A stretch of 64,000 bases of DNA from Thermoanaerobaculia bacterium. Its GTDB lineage: Bacteria > Acidobacteriota > Thermoanaerobaculia > Multivoradales > JAHZIX01. The stretch is taken from contig JALXFE010000038.1 in assembly GCA_027069135.1 (NCBI GenBank), positions 1 through 64,000 of the forward strand. Reading direction: 5' to 3'. The notes beneath the pieces were generated by a model that saw only the letters and a list, made by a program, of their open reading frames with translations, searched no databases and was not told where the DNA came from. The stretch's first letter is position 1; every line of letters starts with the position of its first letter. Of this stretch, positions 31,705-40,295 are shown in pieces. The position numbers were made by a program, and so were the translations under genes.

Positions 31705-32883
31705 TCAGTCAGTGAATTCGCGGACCTTCACCCCATATCCGCTATTCGGATAAGCGTCGTCGTAATGCTCGACACCGTAGAGGTAGAGGCGACCATCGGC
31801 GGCGGAGTAAACTCCGGCACCAGCCTGAAAATCACAGTAGCGCTGTCCACCCGTATTCGAGCTGCTGCAGGTCATGTTGCGATTGGCAACCTTGCGAAAC
31901 TCCGGCTTGTAGGCCAGGGGCTGGCTAGAGTCGAAGGTCACCTGAAAGAGATCCACCCAATCCTTGCTGCCGGATTTATGAGTACCCGCCACGTAGAGCA
32001 TGCCGTCGCAGGCGTTGACGAATTGGACCCCCTGATACGACTTGAAATCGCTCGGCGTGTTCCCGTTCGACATGGAGTTCCAGGCCGAAGGAGCTGCGGA
32101 GAAAGTGGTCGTCGCTGACACGAAGACCTCGTACTCGTTCGAATCATGGCCGAAGACGATCACGATGTAACGGCCGTTGTTGAGCCGGGTCATGGCGACG
32201 GCTCCGGCGTTCTTGGTACTGCTACCTCCTCGACTTCGGGTCTTGAGGCTACCCATGACCGGATTCTCCGGATCGGATAGGTCCGTAATAGAAAAACCCG
32301 CCGTGCGGCTGTCGTTCTTGGTCTCGAAGGGCACGGCCAGGAAGTTGCCACTCACGTCCATGCCTCCGGAATGATTGAAGCCGGTAAGACCGCGATAGGC
32401 CACGATGTGATCTGAGCAATTGGGCCAGCGGGTAGGGGTCACGCCACCGGAGCCGAGCCCGAAGGTTGCTCCGAAGCGCGAGCCCATCCGAATCACTTCA
32501 AAACCCGCGAGGGTGTTTCCAGGGCGCGAATTGCTCACCAGGAGGTAGTTCTCGCCACCGCGGTCGATGCGCTGGATCCCCTGCCGATGAGACATGGTCC
32601 CTTGATGCTTGGTCGGTGCCCAGATCCCGCAGCCGGACTTGCCGCTGCGGTAGGCCAGAATGTAGTTGGGGTTCGTCCGCAGACGGCTGGAGATGTCGAA
32701 CTCCGGATCGAAGACACAGCGGTCGACCGTCGCATCGGTCGACGACTGAGTCACCCAGGCCGGCCGGGTCCAATTCAACGGGACGTATTGGGCCATGGCC
32801 GAGCCAGCCGAAAAGACGATCAGCGCCGAGCCAACGAGGGCTCGGACCCAGAAAGAAGATGAAGGTGCGGTTAGAAATTTCAT
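31705..32883 (-). CDS. secreted protein, beta-propeller-like, unknown function
   Basis: 392 residues from ATG at 32883, with GAGGA upstream and a signal peptide (VRALVGSALIVFSAGSAMAQ). The mature part has repeated short blocks around Asp/Gly and aromatic residues (GGENYLLVSNSRPG, MDVSGNFLAVPFET, NNGRYIVIVFGHD, DGMLYVAGTHKSGSKDWVDLFQV, DGRLYLYGVEHYDD) that suggest a five- to seven-bladed propeller. Several cysteines could form disulfides. I do not recognise the family. It stands alone in its orientation. Confidence 0.75.
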   Translation of the reverse strand: MKFLTAPSSSFWVRALVGSALIVFSAGSAMAQYVPLNWTRPAWVTQSSTDATVDRCVFDPEFDISSRLRTNPNYILAYRSGKSGCGIWAPTKHQGTMSHRQGIQRIDRGGENYLLVSNSRPGNTLAGFEVIRMGSRFGATFGLGSGGVTPTRWPNCSDHIVAYRGLTGFNHSGGMDVSGNFLAVPFETKNDSRTAGFSITDLSDPENPVMGSLKTRSRGGSSTKNAGAVAMTRLNNGRYIVIVFGHDSNEYEVFVSATTTFSAAPSAWNSMSNGNTPSDFKSYQGVQFVNACDGMLYVAGTHKSGSKDWVDLFQVTFDSSQPLAYKPEFRKVANRNMTCSSSNTGGQRYCDFQAGAGVYSAADGRLYLYGVEHYDDAYPNSGYGVKVREFTD

Positions 32884-33198
32884 GTCGGGTTCCTCAAAGA
32901 AAAATCGATCTCTTCCAGTTCCCAAGTGCTCAACCATGGGTTCCAGGGGACACCCAGAATGCTAAAGCCGTGCACCGGAGCCCCTTCACCGAAGGCCCAG
33001 TACTTGCTGGAGACATCGTCCTCTCGTTTTCCAAAGGGAGCCGCCACCGCCTGCCCAAGAGCAGGGTCACGAACTCTCCTGGCCGTCTCGGCCAAGAGAT
33101 TCTCTACCTCCTGACACCACGGTGGCAGGAGGCTTGACGGAGACTAGCGGTAGGCGAGACGAGCCGTTCTTCCATCACCCAAGAATAAGGAGCCCATC
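32884..33198. other. intergenic stretch between a secreted-protein gene and dinB-like gene
   Basis: 315 bases that carry the leaders of two divergent genes. A 71-codon minus-strand frame (32880-33095) has no ribosome-binding site and overlaps the secreted-protein start, so I do not call it. CCTCCTGACACC / GGTGGCAGGAGG (33107-33132) is a good hairpin with one mismatch, function unknown. Confidence 0.4.
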
Positions 33199-33666
33199 AT
33201 GAACAAAGAAATCTTGATCACCGAGTTGCGAGCCACCCAGCAGTTCTTCGACAAATCCACCAGCTGCCTGAAAGAAGAAGACTCCACGTTCGCTCCCGTA
33301 GAAGGCATGTTGAGCGTGGCCCAGCAGGTCGCCCACGTCGCCCAGTCCGTGAATTGGTTCATCGAGGGCGCCTACCGGCCCGAGGGCTTCGACATGGATT
33401 TCGAGAGCCACATGCAGCAAGTCCAGGGGGTCACTTCGTTGAAAGCGGCGCGAAAGATGCTGGCAGATGCCTTCGATCGGGCAGTCGAAGTCACGTCGAG
33501 CAAGAGCCCGGAGGAGCTCATGGCGCCCCTACCGGAAGGCCTGGTCATGGGTGGCGAACCCCGCATCGCAATCTACGGCGGCATCACCGACCACACCGCC
33601 CATCACCGTGGCGCTCTTACGGTCTACTCGCGCCTTCGCGGCTATACCCCGGAGATGCCCTACTGA
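33199..33666 (+). CDS. DinB-family protein
   Basis: 155 residues; AAGGAG before the ATG. A four-helix bundle of the DinB/YfiT type with the metal-binding histidines visible: His in QQVAHVAQ and the pair in DHTAHHRGALTVYSRLRG. Such proteins are metal-dependent enzymes, some thiol-S-transferases, others of unknown role. Complete length. Neighbouring genes give no context. Confidence 0.88.
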   Translation: MNKEILITELRATQQFFDKSTSCLKEEDSTFAPVEGMLSVAQQVAHVAQSVNWFIEGAYRPEGFDMDFESHMQQVQGVTSLKAARKMLADAFDRAVEVTSSKSPEELMAPLPEGLVMGGEPRIAIYGGITDHTAHHRGALTVYSRLRGYTPEMPY

Positions 33667-33675
33667 TCCGGACCT

Positions 33676-34359
33676 TCAAGGCCCTCTCGCTTCCATCCGG
33701 CGCACGAATTCCTCGAGAGTTCGATCCGGCTGGGAGAGAAAAACGTCGTCGAGAACCTCCAGCTCGAACATCCGGTCCGGACGGAAGCTACGGAAGTCGT
33801 CCCGGAGCTCGCACCAGGCGATCAACGTCCAGACGGCACCGAAGAAGGCCAGAGCCAGGGGGCAGACGCCCCGGGAGGTGACGGCTCCCTGGGCATCTCG
33901 GTAGGAGAAGTGGATACGGCGCTGTTCGCGGATGGCCCGGCGCAGGCCGGCGAAATCGATCGTCAGATGATGTGCCCTCGGGGAGCTGGGCGCATACAGC
34001 GCCGTTTCCGCCACCATATGATCCCTGCCGGCGGGCAGGACGGTCTCGATCTTCTCCAGGGCGGAACGGGCCGCTCGGCCCATTTCCGGGTCCGTCCAAC
34101 TATCGACGATACGGGCCCCCAGCACCAATGCCTCCACCTCGTCTCGGTCGAACATCAGGGGCGGTAAGTCATAACCCTTGAGGAGGTAGCCGACGCCAGC
34201 CTCGCTCGCCACAGGAACTCCGGAGCTGGCAAGATCCCGAATATCCCGGTAGATCGTACGCTCGGAAACCTCGAGCTCTTCGCCGAGCTGGCGAGCGGTC
34301 ACCACCCGCCCCCGGCGGAGCCTCTGTACAATTCGGAAAAGACGATCGGCCCGACGCAT
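33676..34359 (-). CDS. YafY-type HTH-WYL transcriptional regulator
   Basis: 227 residues: N-terminal helix-turn-helix RRADRLFRIVQRLRRGRVVTA then VSERTIYRDIRDLASSGVPV, followed by a WYL domain (RIHFSYRDAQGAVTSRGVCPL, TLIAWCELRDDFRSFRPDRM). WYL regulators sense small ligands or nucleic acids. Its start codon overlaps, on the opposite strand, that of the hydrolase fragment. It faces the DinB gene tail to tail. Confidence 0.92.
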   Translation of the reverse strand: MRRADRLFRIVQRLRRGRVVTARQLGEELEVSERTIYRDIRDLASSGVPVASEAGVGYLLKGYDLPPLMFDRDEVEALVLGARIVDSWTDPEMGRAARSALEKIETVLPAGRDHMVAETALYAPSSPRAHHLTIDFAGLRRAIREQRRIHFSYRDAQGAVTSRGVCPLALAFFGAVWTLIAWCELRDDFRSFRPDRMFELEVLDDVFLSQPDRTLEEFVRRMEARGP

Positions 34360-34810
34360 GGCGCGAGTTTATACGCAGCGGCCCACGGTGCTCTTAGCCC
34401 ATGGCTGGGAGGGACGCGGAGCCCAGATGGGTGCCTTTGTCGAACCTCTCGCCGCCGCCGGATTTCGAGTCGTGACTTTTGATGCTCCGGGCCATGGCCA
34501 CTCCACAGGCCGAAGATCCTCCCTCGTCGAGATGGCCGACGCCGTATCCGATGTCGGCCGAGAGTTCGGCCCGCTCTACGCGATCGTGGCCCATTCCGCC
34601 GGGGCCGCCGTCACGACCATGGCCTTGGCCGACGGCCTTCGCGTAGAACAATCGGTGACCGGATTGGCCGGAATAGGCACGAGTCCCGCGGGCTTGGGAG
34701 CCGCACTGATTCAGCGATCGCTGCGGCCGCGCTGCGGGCCATGGCGCTACTTCAATCCGCAGTCTCTCCTCTGCGCCGATCCACCACCACCAGCCATCCG
34801 TGGCTCTTGA
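34358..34810 (+). pseudogene. alpha/beta-hydrolase fragment
   Basis: 150-codon frame: PTVLLAHGWEGRGAQMGAFVEPL, VVTFDAPGHGHSTGRRSS, then VAHSAGAAVTTMALADGLRV. These are the first strands and the nucleophile elbow (HSAGA, Ser about 88) of an alpha/beta hydrolase that is normally about 270-300 residues. After about residue 105 the sequence becomes unlike the family and runs antisense into the next gene, and the usual N-terminal 40 residues are missing. No ribosome-binding site; ATG overlaps the WYL regulator start on the other strand. The Asp and His of the triad are absent, so it is inactive. Confidence 0.7.
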
Positions 34811-36218
34811 GACCTTCGCGAGCCTTTGCGGATGCGGGGCCCTCTAGAATCAAGCGTTTCTCTGCAGAGTGTTTCAAAGCCATTGCCGACTCAGCTGCCG
34901 AGAGAGCCTGCACGAACTCCTCGGTCCAAAGGAGGCACTCCGCCGGTACTGCCACCACCCAGGTTCCAGATTCAGAGAAACCCCATGGTAGGAGAGGACC
35001 ATCAGCCAGCCGGGCCAGCCGATCTACACCCTCGTGGTAGCGCACTAGCATTTCCAGTGACCGGGCGATGACCTTGCCAGCCCGGAAGCGTTCCGACTGC
35101 AAAACCACCTCGATCGCCGAGGCTCGACCAGTGACACCCTCCAACTCGACCAAGGCACGAGTAATCCGCGTCTCGGTAGTTGGAGAAAGGCTCGTCTCCC
35201 AAAAAAGCCGGTCGAGCGAATCCCTTTCTACGCCCATTTCTCCAAGCCACTGTCGGTTCTGCCTTTCCAAGTCCTTTGGATGTTGCTGCCAGACAAGCTC
35301 GTGGACCTGTCCCAACCGGTTCACCAATTCCGGTACCGGCAAATCGATCTGTCGGAAAGCGAGGCCCCCGGCAACAACCACCCAAGCTATCTCTTCTAGC
35401 TCACGCCGCAGATCCCCATTCTCCGTATTGGGATCCACGTTGAGCTCGCGGGCCACCCGTCGCTTGGCCTTGTCGTACCCGATGAGATCCTTGATCCATC
35501 CCTCTCCTTTGTCGAGAACCTTGTCCCCGTCGAGACGCCGAGCCCCGATCGGGTTGGTGCCGGGGCCCTCCGAATTCTTCGGCGGATTGTCTTGCGGGGT
35601 CGGGTTGAAGACCTTTCTTACCTCTTCCTGCGCCTGATTTATCTTGTGAGCTGTCTCTTGGGCCTCGAGAGCGGTCCGCTGGAGGAGTCGCTTGACGCCT
35701 GAACCAAGCCCTCTTGCCGTGGCTACCGGCCGTTGAACGACACTCTTTACAGTGCGGTAGGGCCCGGTAAGGGCAGCCTGTACAGCCTTCTGGAACTCTT
35801 CGGTTTTCTCCATCTCTTCGAGGGCAGCCATGGCCTGGGCTTCGTGTATCCGCACCTCCAACTCCTGGAGACCGGATGCTTCCCACTGCCCCCAACGGGT
35901 CTCGATGAGAAATTCGTAGACATAGCCGTCGCAGGTTGCCTCGGAGGCCACCCTATGGTGCTCGCTCTTCAGCCATTGCGCCGGAACGATTTGGCCGCTC
36001 TCAACTTTCAGAGTCGACTCCGGGGCAAAGACCTCTTGCTCACCGAAGACCATGGTGCTCATCGACAAGGAGAAGAGGATTCCGAGGACCAGTACCATTT
36101 CGCGGAGCTGCCTTGTAGCACCGTTCGCCAAGGAAAGCCGCACGGCGGCTCCGGCCCACAACGCCGAAGAGTCTGCCGGGCAGCCGTTCTTCGGCCCCAA
36201 ACACTTGAATGCGTCCAT
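34752..36218 (-). CDS. large helical protein, probably exported, unknown family
   Basis: 488 residues from ATG at 36218, chosen for GGGGAGGAG just upstream. Residues about 40-65 contain one hydrophobic segment (MVLVLGILFSLSMSTMVFG) after a basic stretch, so it is exported or anchored late; the first 35 residues with two Cys are unusual before a signal. The rest is charged and helical (LEVRIHEAQAMAALEEMEKTEEF, KRLLQRTALEAQETAHKINQAQEE), with a stretch PNTENGDLRRELEEIAWVVVAGG. No domain recognised. Codon use matches its neighbours. It overlaps the hydrolase fragment by 59 bases, tail to tail. Confidence 0.65.
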   Translation of the reverse strand: MDAFKCLGPKNGCPADSSALWAGAAVRLSLANGATRQLREMVLVLGILFSLSMSTMVFGEQEVFAPESTLKVESGQIVPAQWLKSEHHRVASEATCDGYVYEFLIETRWGQWEASGLQELEVRIHEAQAMAALEEMEKTEEFQKAVQAALTGPYRTVKSVVQRPVATARGLGSGVKRLLQRTALEAQETAHKINQAQEEVRKVFNPTPQDNPPKNSEGPGTNPIGARRLDGDKVLDKGEGWIKDLIGYDKAKRRVARELNVDPNTENGDLRRELEEIAWVVVAGGLAFRQIDLPVPELVNRLGQVHELVWQQHPKDLERQNRQWLGEMGVERDSLDRLFWETSLSPTTETRITRALVELEGVTGRASAIEVVLQSERFRAGKVIARSLEMLVRYHEGVDRLARLADGPLLPWGFSESGTWVVAVPAECLLWTEEFVQALSAAESAMALKHSAEKRLILEGPASAKAREGLKSHGWLVVVDRRRGETAD

Positions 36219-36568
36219 GAGTTTCTCCTCCCCTTTTGGAGCGATGTAGTTACCCGAAGAAGACCAGATGAGGCACAAGTATCGCCATCGCCCTCTTTTC
36301 AAGTCAACTCTTCGCGTCGTACGCAAGACTCTTAAACGATACTCGGAACAAGCGGAACAAGAGGGAGTAGAGCAAGGGAACGACGCCTAACAGCCCGTGG
36401 CAGAAGTCAGGGCTCATGTCACCCACACAGTACCCACGGGACCCCAAAGGTCACACGAAAATGCTCGGAAAACGCCCCGGTTTTCGGTCCTGAGACTACT
36501 TCCTATCTAGGCGGGCGACCCTGAGGCGCTTTTGACCCGGGTACGACGCCGCCGAGAGGAGAGCAAAC
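36219..36568. other. intergenic stretch with a solitary TIR
   Basis: 350 bases upstream of the helical protein gene (minus) and the 40-aa ORF (plus). It contains a single copy of the MITE terminal sequence (36388-36411) and a 6-bp inverted repeat GAAAAC/GTTTTC (36468-36485). No other gene seen. Confidence 0.5.
36388..36411 (+). repeat. solitary terminal repeat of the MITE family
   Basis: TAACAGCCCGTGGCAGAAGTCAGG matches the outer 24 bases of the 165-bp elements with one change. The rest of the element and the partner TIR are missing, so it is a remnant or one end of a diverged copy. Confidence 0.75.
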
Positions 36569-36691
36569 ATGCTTAAGGAACTATTGACACAGGTGTACGG
36601 ATTTTTCTTTGCTGTCTTCGCGTTCGGGGAGGCTGAGGGAGGCAGCTCGGATACGGAAAACGGACCCGGGATCGATCCCGATATAAGCTGA
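36569..36691 (+). CDS. 40-aa peptide ORF, hydrophobic N-terminus and acidic C-terminus
   Basis: MLKELLTQVYGFFFAVFAFG followed by EAEGGSSDTENGPGIDPDIS. GAGAGGAGAG five bases before the ATG is a strong ribosome-binding site, and a proper hairpin terminator follows 40 bases past the stop, so the unit looks like its own transcript. The first half is a hydrophobic or signal-like helix and the second half is acidic and Gly-rich. No family recognised. The neighbouring TPR gene (36831) on the same strand suggests a peptide-receptor or regulator-target relation, which is speculation. Confidence 0.6.
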   Translation: MLKELLTQVYGFFFAVFAFGEAEGGSSDTENGPGIDPDIS

Positions 36692-36730
36692 CTCTGATTT
36701 TCAGCTCCTTCTGTCCATTCTAGATTTTCG

Positions 36731-36760
36731 GGGCGCCACGAACGGCGCCCTTTCTTCTTT
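36731..36760 (+). terminator. Rho-independent terminator after the peptide ORF
   Basis: GGGCGCC (36731-36737) and GGCGCCC (36744-36750) form a perfect stem with loop ACGAAC, followed directly by TTTCTTCTTT. Separates the peptide ORF from the TPR gene. Confidence 0.8.
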
Positions 36761-36830
36761 GCCCGAACTAAATTAGAATAACCTCCCCCGATAAAATATA
36801 GATGCTACCGAATCGATTGAGAGCGTTGAA

Positions 36831-38309
36831 ATGAAGAATCCAGACGATATCCACGTAAGCCAAGAACAGTTGGTCCAGCTTCTTTGGCTTGCTGCCTCCT
36901 TTCCCGGAGTCTCTCAAGGCCTTCTTCATCTCCTCGAAGAATGCGATTCCTGCTTCAAGCCCTCGTCCACAGGAAAGGCCCCCGGCGGACATCATTTGAG
37001 CGGTCCCGAGCTCGAGTTGTTCACGGAAAGGCTTGCTGCCGAATCGACGAGAAGCACTCTCGGGGCCTTCGAGCATCTCCTGCAGCAATGTCCAACCTGT
37101 CTCGAAACTGCCAACCCTCTACTGGTGCGCCTCCGGAAGAGGATGGGTGCGGAGTGGATCCCGGGGGATCTCGATGCGCTTGCAGAGCGAGTGTCGAGTC
37201 GTTTCTCTTCCTGGAGCCAAAGAGCGCCCCGAGAAAAGGTGGAGGCACCGGAACTGGGTAGACAGCTACTCGACCACCCTCCGGCTCGCCGCCGCATTCT
37301 TCTCCACAACAGCGAACGCTTCAGCACCTGGCCCTTGATCGATTGGCTCTGCGAAGAGAGCAGGGAGGCGACAAATAGAGCTCCGAAGGACGCAATCGAC
37401 ATCGCAGAAACCGCGGTGGAGGCGGCCGAAAGCCTCGACCCGGAACACTACGGCGAGGCTATTACCGCAGACATCTCCGCGAGGGCTTGGGCCTATCTCG
37501 GAAACGCATACCGCGCGGACGAGTCCTGGAAAGAAGCCGGCCTCGCCTTCGACACTGCCGATGTCTGGCAGGGCCGCGGTACGCAATTCGGAAGTATCAG
37601 AGCTGAAATCTTGTATCTCAGATCTTATGTGGCGTCAGCCCTGCACAGATTCACTGAGGCCCACGAATTACTCAGCTCTGCCCGAGAGATCTACCGAGAG
37701 CTTGGCGAGTCCCACATGGAGGGTCGCCTCTCCGTCATCGAAGCCAACGTATACATCAAGGAAGCCAAACCGGAAGCTTCCGTACGGTGCTTGACATCGG
37801 CCTCGGAACAGATCGACGAAGATCGTGAGCCCCGGCTGCTCTTGGTCGCAAGACAGAATCTCGTACTTGCCCTTGCGGACCTAGGACACTACGAGAAGGC
37901 AGAGCTCCTTCTGCCCGCACTTTTCAACCTCACCAAGAGTGCGGGCAACCGCCTGGACCTTCTCCGCTTGCGCTGGACGGAAGCTCGGATCGATGCCGGC
38001 TTGGGCCGGAGCTCACGGGCAGAGATGACGCTGTCTGACATCAAGGAATCCTTCAAGGGCCTGGGATTGCCTTATGACGCAGCCCTCGTCGGTTTGGAGC
38101 TTGCAAACCTCTACTCAAACCAGGGGAGGACTCGGGAAATCAAGCTTCTCGCCTTGGAGCTGGTCCCCGTCTTTGCCAAGAACGAGCTTCATCGCGAAGC
38201 GTTGGCCGCCATTACTCTTTTCGCCCGCGCCGCGGCGTCGGAAGAGGCCACCGCCGAGGTCGTCAAGAAGACCCTGGAAGCTCTCAAACAAGCTGCTCAG
38301 CGCTCCTGA
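36831..38309 (+). CDS. TPR-repeat protein with N-terminal CxxC pair
   Basis: 492 residues. The N-terminal 100 residues hold two CxxC motifs, EECDSCFKP and QQCPTCLET, spaced like a zinc-binding or zf-HC2-type anti-sigma region. The rest is TPR repeats: DISARAWAYLGNAYRADESW, LGESHMEGRLSVIEANVYIK, QNLVLALADLGHYEKAELLL, ALVGLELANLYSNQGRTREI. The DISAR block and layout match the TPR protein at 850-2097. No signal peptide or catalytic domain. Likely a regulator or scaffold; partner unknown. The promoter seems to lie in the AT-rich stretch after the terminator at 36760. Confidence 0.8.
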   Translation: MKNPDDIHVSQEQLVQLLWLAASFPGVSQGLLHLLEECDSCFKPSSTGKAPGGHHLSGPELELFTERLAAESTRSTLGAFEHLLQQCPTCLETANPLLVRLRKRMGAEWIPGDLDALAERVSSRFSSWSQRAPREKVEAPELGRQLLDHPPARRRILLHNSERFSTWPLIDWLCEESREATNRAPKDAIDIAETAVEAAESLDPEHYGEAITADISARAWAYLGNAYRADESWKEAGLAFDTADVWQGRGTQFGSIRAEILYLRSYVASALHRFTEAHELLSSAREIYRELGESHMEGRLSVIEANVYIKEAKPEASVRCLTSASEQIDEDREPRLLLVARQNLVLALADLGHYEKAELLLPALFNLTKSAGNRLDLLRLRWTEARIDAGLGRSSRAEMTLSDIKESFKGLGLPYDAALVGLELANLYSNQGRTREIKLLALELVPVFAKNELHREALAAITLFARAAASEEATAEVVKKTLEALKQAAQRS

Positions 38310-38423
38310 GCGGCGAACCGGGAGTATCTCCTTGCGGACACCTTCCCGGGATGGCTTCGACCGGGCCGGGCAAACGGCCGGAAGATAAGAACATCCCGCC
38401 ACGCTGGCTGCTAATCTAGGCGG

Positions 38424-39341
38424 ATGCGCCATCTTCGACTGATCGTTCCTCCCCATCTCGACGGCGAGCGCTTGGACCGCGGTCTGGCGGCCCTGTCGAC
38501 TCTGTCCCGCCGACGGGCTCGAGCCTTGATCCGCGAAGGGCGGGTGGTTAGAAACGGGAAACCCTTGCGGGTAGAAGGGAAGCCGTTGGGTTTTGCGGAC
38601 GTCTTAGAGGTCCGACTGGATTCTGAAGAGGCCGCCACTCCCCGGACGGAAGCAGCGGTTCCGGACGCGGAGATCGTCTACCGCGACCGGTGGTTGATCG
38701 CTGTTCACAAGCCCTCCGGTGTCCTCTCCCAGCCAGCAGCCTCCCGGCGACCGGACGACCTCGCCATGGACCAGATCCTGACAGCGAAGCTTGCTCGAGA
38801 GGATGGGCGCCCACCGTTTCTCCGCCTGGTTCACCGCATCGACCGGGTGACCAGTGGCTTGCTTCTCTTCGCGGCCCACCCGGACGCTTTGGCTCCCCTG
38901 GACCATGCATGGCGGGAGGGGGCGGTGGACCGGCGGTATCTCGCCGTGGTTACAGGAACCGCGAGCTTCGAGAGGCAAGAGGTGGATGCGCCCATCGCTC
39001 GGGTACCGGGCAAGGTGTGGCGATTCCAGGTTTCCAAAGCTGGCAAGGCGGCTCGGACGCAGGTCGTGAGGCTCGCGAAAGGAGATGGGTTCTCGGTTGT
39101 GCAATGCCGCTTGCGGACCGGTCGAACCCACCAGGTGCGAGTTCATCTGGCGTATCTGGGGCTGCCGGTTTTGGGAGACACCCTCTACGGCGGAACCCGC
39201 AACCGAGCTCCCCGCCCGCTCCTCCATGCTGCCGAGCTACGGCTTCCCCACCCCGCGATCGAAGAAACGCTGCTTCTCCGGGCCAACCCGCCCAAGGAGT
39301 TCTTTCCCTACCTCGAAGGCTGCCCTAGCCTGGTACAGTAG
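38424..39341 (+). CDS. RluA-family pseudouridine synthase
   Basis: 305 residues: an S4 RNA-binding domain (GERLDRGLAALSTLSRRRARALIREG, VVRNG) then the catalytic domain with the HRIDRVTSGLLLFA motif, Asp being the nucleophile, and LRTGRTHQVRVHLAYLGLPVLGD. The family consensus has Leu where Ile stands in HRID, a mild change. It converts uridine to pseudouridine in rRNA or tRNA; the exact site cannot be told. Four bases separate it from the FAH-family gene. Confidence 0.9.
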   Translation: MRHLRLIVPPHLDGERLDRGLAALSTLSRRRARALIREGRVVRNGKPLRVEGKPLGFADVLEVRLDSEEAATPRTEAAVPDAEIVYRDRWLIAVHKPSGVLSQPAASRRPDDLAMDQILTAKLAREDGRPPFLRLVHRIDRVTSGLLLFAAHPDALAPLDHAWREGAVDRRYLAVVTGTASFERQEVDAPIARVPGKVWRFQVSKAGKAARTQVVRLAKGDGFSVVQCRLRTGRTHQVRVHLAYLGLPVLGDTLYGGTRNRAPRPLLHAAELRLPHPAIEETLLLRANPPKEFFPYLEGCPSLVQ

Positions 39342-39345
39342 ATCC

Positions 39346-40131
39346 ATGCTGCTCTATCGCCTCGGACCGGAGGGTTTCTATGCCGCTACGGACCCGGAGG
39401 GGGATCTACGTTTTCTCCATTCGGACCCTTTTGGAACCCAGGCCGGTGGCTGGGATTTTGGCCGCAAGGTACCGGAGGGTCGGCGCACGCCGATGGTTCC
39501 AGTTCGACCTTCCAAGATTGTCGGCGTGGGTCGCAACTATCGAGCCCATGCGGCGGAGCTTGACAATCCGATGCCCAAGGAACCTTTGCTCTTCCTCAAA
39601 GCTCCGTCTTCCCTGATCGGCCCCAACGCTCCCGTCGTCCTTCCCCCGGAGAGCTCGCGGGTGGATTTCGAAGGCGAGATCGCCGTCGTCCTTCGAGATC
39701 GTGCTTGCCGCATCTCTCCCGAGGAGGCCAGATCCTCGATTCTTGGAGTAACTTGCGCCTGTGACGTGACGGCTCGCGACCTCCAACGCAGCGATGCAAC
39801 CTTCGCCCGAGGCAAGAGCCTCGACACCTTCTGCCCTTTAGGGCCCGCCATCGCCATCACCGCCGACCGGGACCGGGACCTGGAGGATCTCGAGGTTACG
39901 ACTCGGGTCAACGGCGAGGAGCGACAGCGGGGCCACGTCCGCTCGATGGAGTGGGGGATTCTCCAGTTGATCAGCTACATTTCGACCTTCATGACCCTCG
40001 AGCCCGGGGATGTCGTGCTGACCGGGACTCCTCAAGGGGTGGGGCCCTTGGCGCCCAGCGACCGCCTGGAGGTCGAGGTTTCCGGCGTGGGGATCTTGGA
40101 GAATCCGGTGGAGCTATGGCAGGGAGGATGA
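39346..40131 (+). CDS. fumarylacetoacetate-hydrolase (FAH) family protein
   Basis: 261 residues. Start ATG at 39346, four bases after the pseudouridine synthase stop; the long upstream open frame is a shadow. Family marks: KIVGVGRNYRAHAAEL, FLKAPSSLIGPNAPVVLP, the metal-binding SSRVDFEGEIAVVLRDR, and FMTLEPGDVVLTGTPQGVGPL near the end. Family members are Mg-dependent hydrolases, isomerases or decarboxylases of oxo-acids, for example in aromatic breakdown; the substrate is unknown. The stop overlaps the small membrane protein in ATGA. Confidence 0.9.
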   Translation: MLLYRLGPEGFYAATDPEGDLRFLHSDPFGTQAGGWDFGRKVPEGRRTPMVPVRPSKIVGVGRNYRAHAAELDNPMPKEPLLFLKAPSSLIGPNAPVVLPPESSRVDFEGEIAVVLRDRACRISPEEARSSILGVTCACDVTARDLQRSDATFARGKSLDTFCPLGPAIAITADRDRDLEDLEVTTRVNGEERQRGHVRSMEWGILQLISYISTFMTLEPGDVVLTGTPQGVGPLAPSDRLEVEVSGVGILENPVELWQGG

Positions 40132-40295
40132 GCCCGAGAGTCGTCGGCGCGCTCATCGGCTCCGGAATCGCCTTGCCGGCGCTGATCTACCTGCGGGAAT
40201 ACCCCTGGCAGCTAGCGCTCCCCGTAGCCATCGCCATCGGTCTCCTGGTGTTCAGCGCCATCTCGAGCTACGAGAACCTCCGGCGTCGACGCTAG
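40128..40295 (+). CDS. 55-aa membrane protein
   Basis: MSPRVVGALIGSGIALPALI then a second hydrophobic segment (LALPVAIAIGLLVFSAI) and the basic tail ENLRRRR, giving two membrane helices. ATG overlaps the FAH gene stop (ATGA). No family recognised. Its 3' half overlaps, on the opposite strand, the frame at 40212-40436. Confidence 0.55.
   Translation: MSPRVVGALIGSGIALPALIYLREYPWQLALPVAIAIGLLVFSAISSYENLRRRR

Noticed and set aside
32880-33095. 71-codon minus-strand frame before the secreted propeller-like protein
   Set aside because: No ribosome-binding site and its end overlaps the start of the next gene; a faint likeness of DVSSKYW to the tail of the cupredoxin protein (DVSKQYF) is too short to use.
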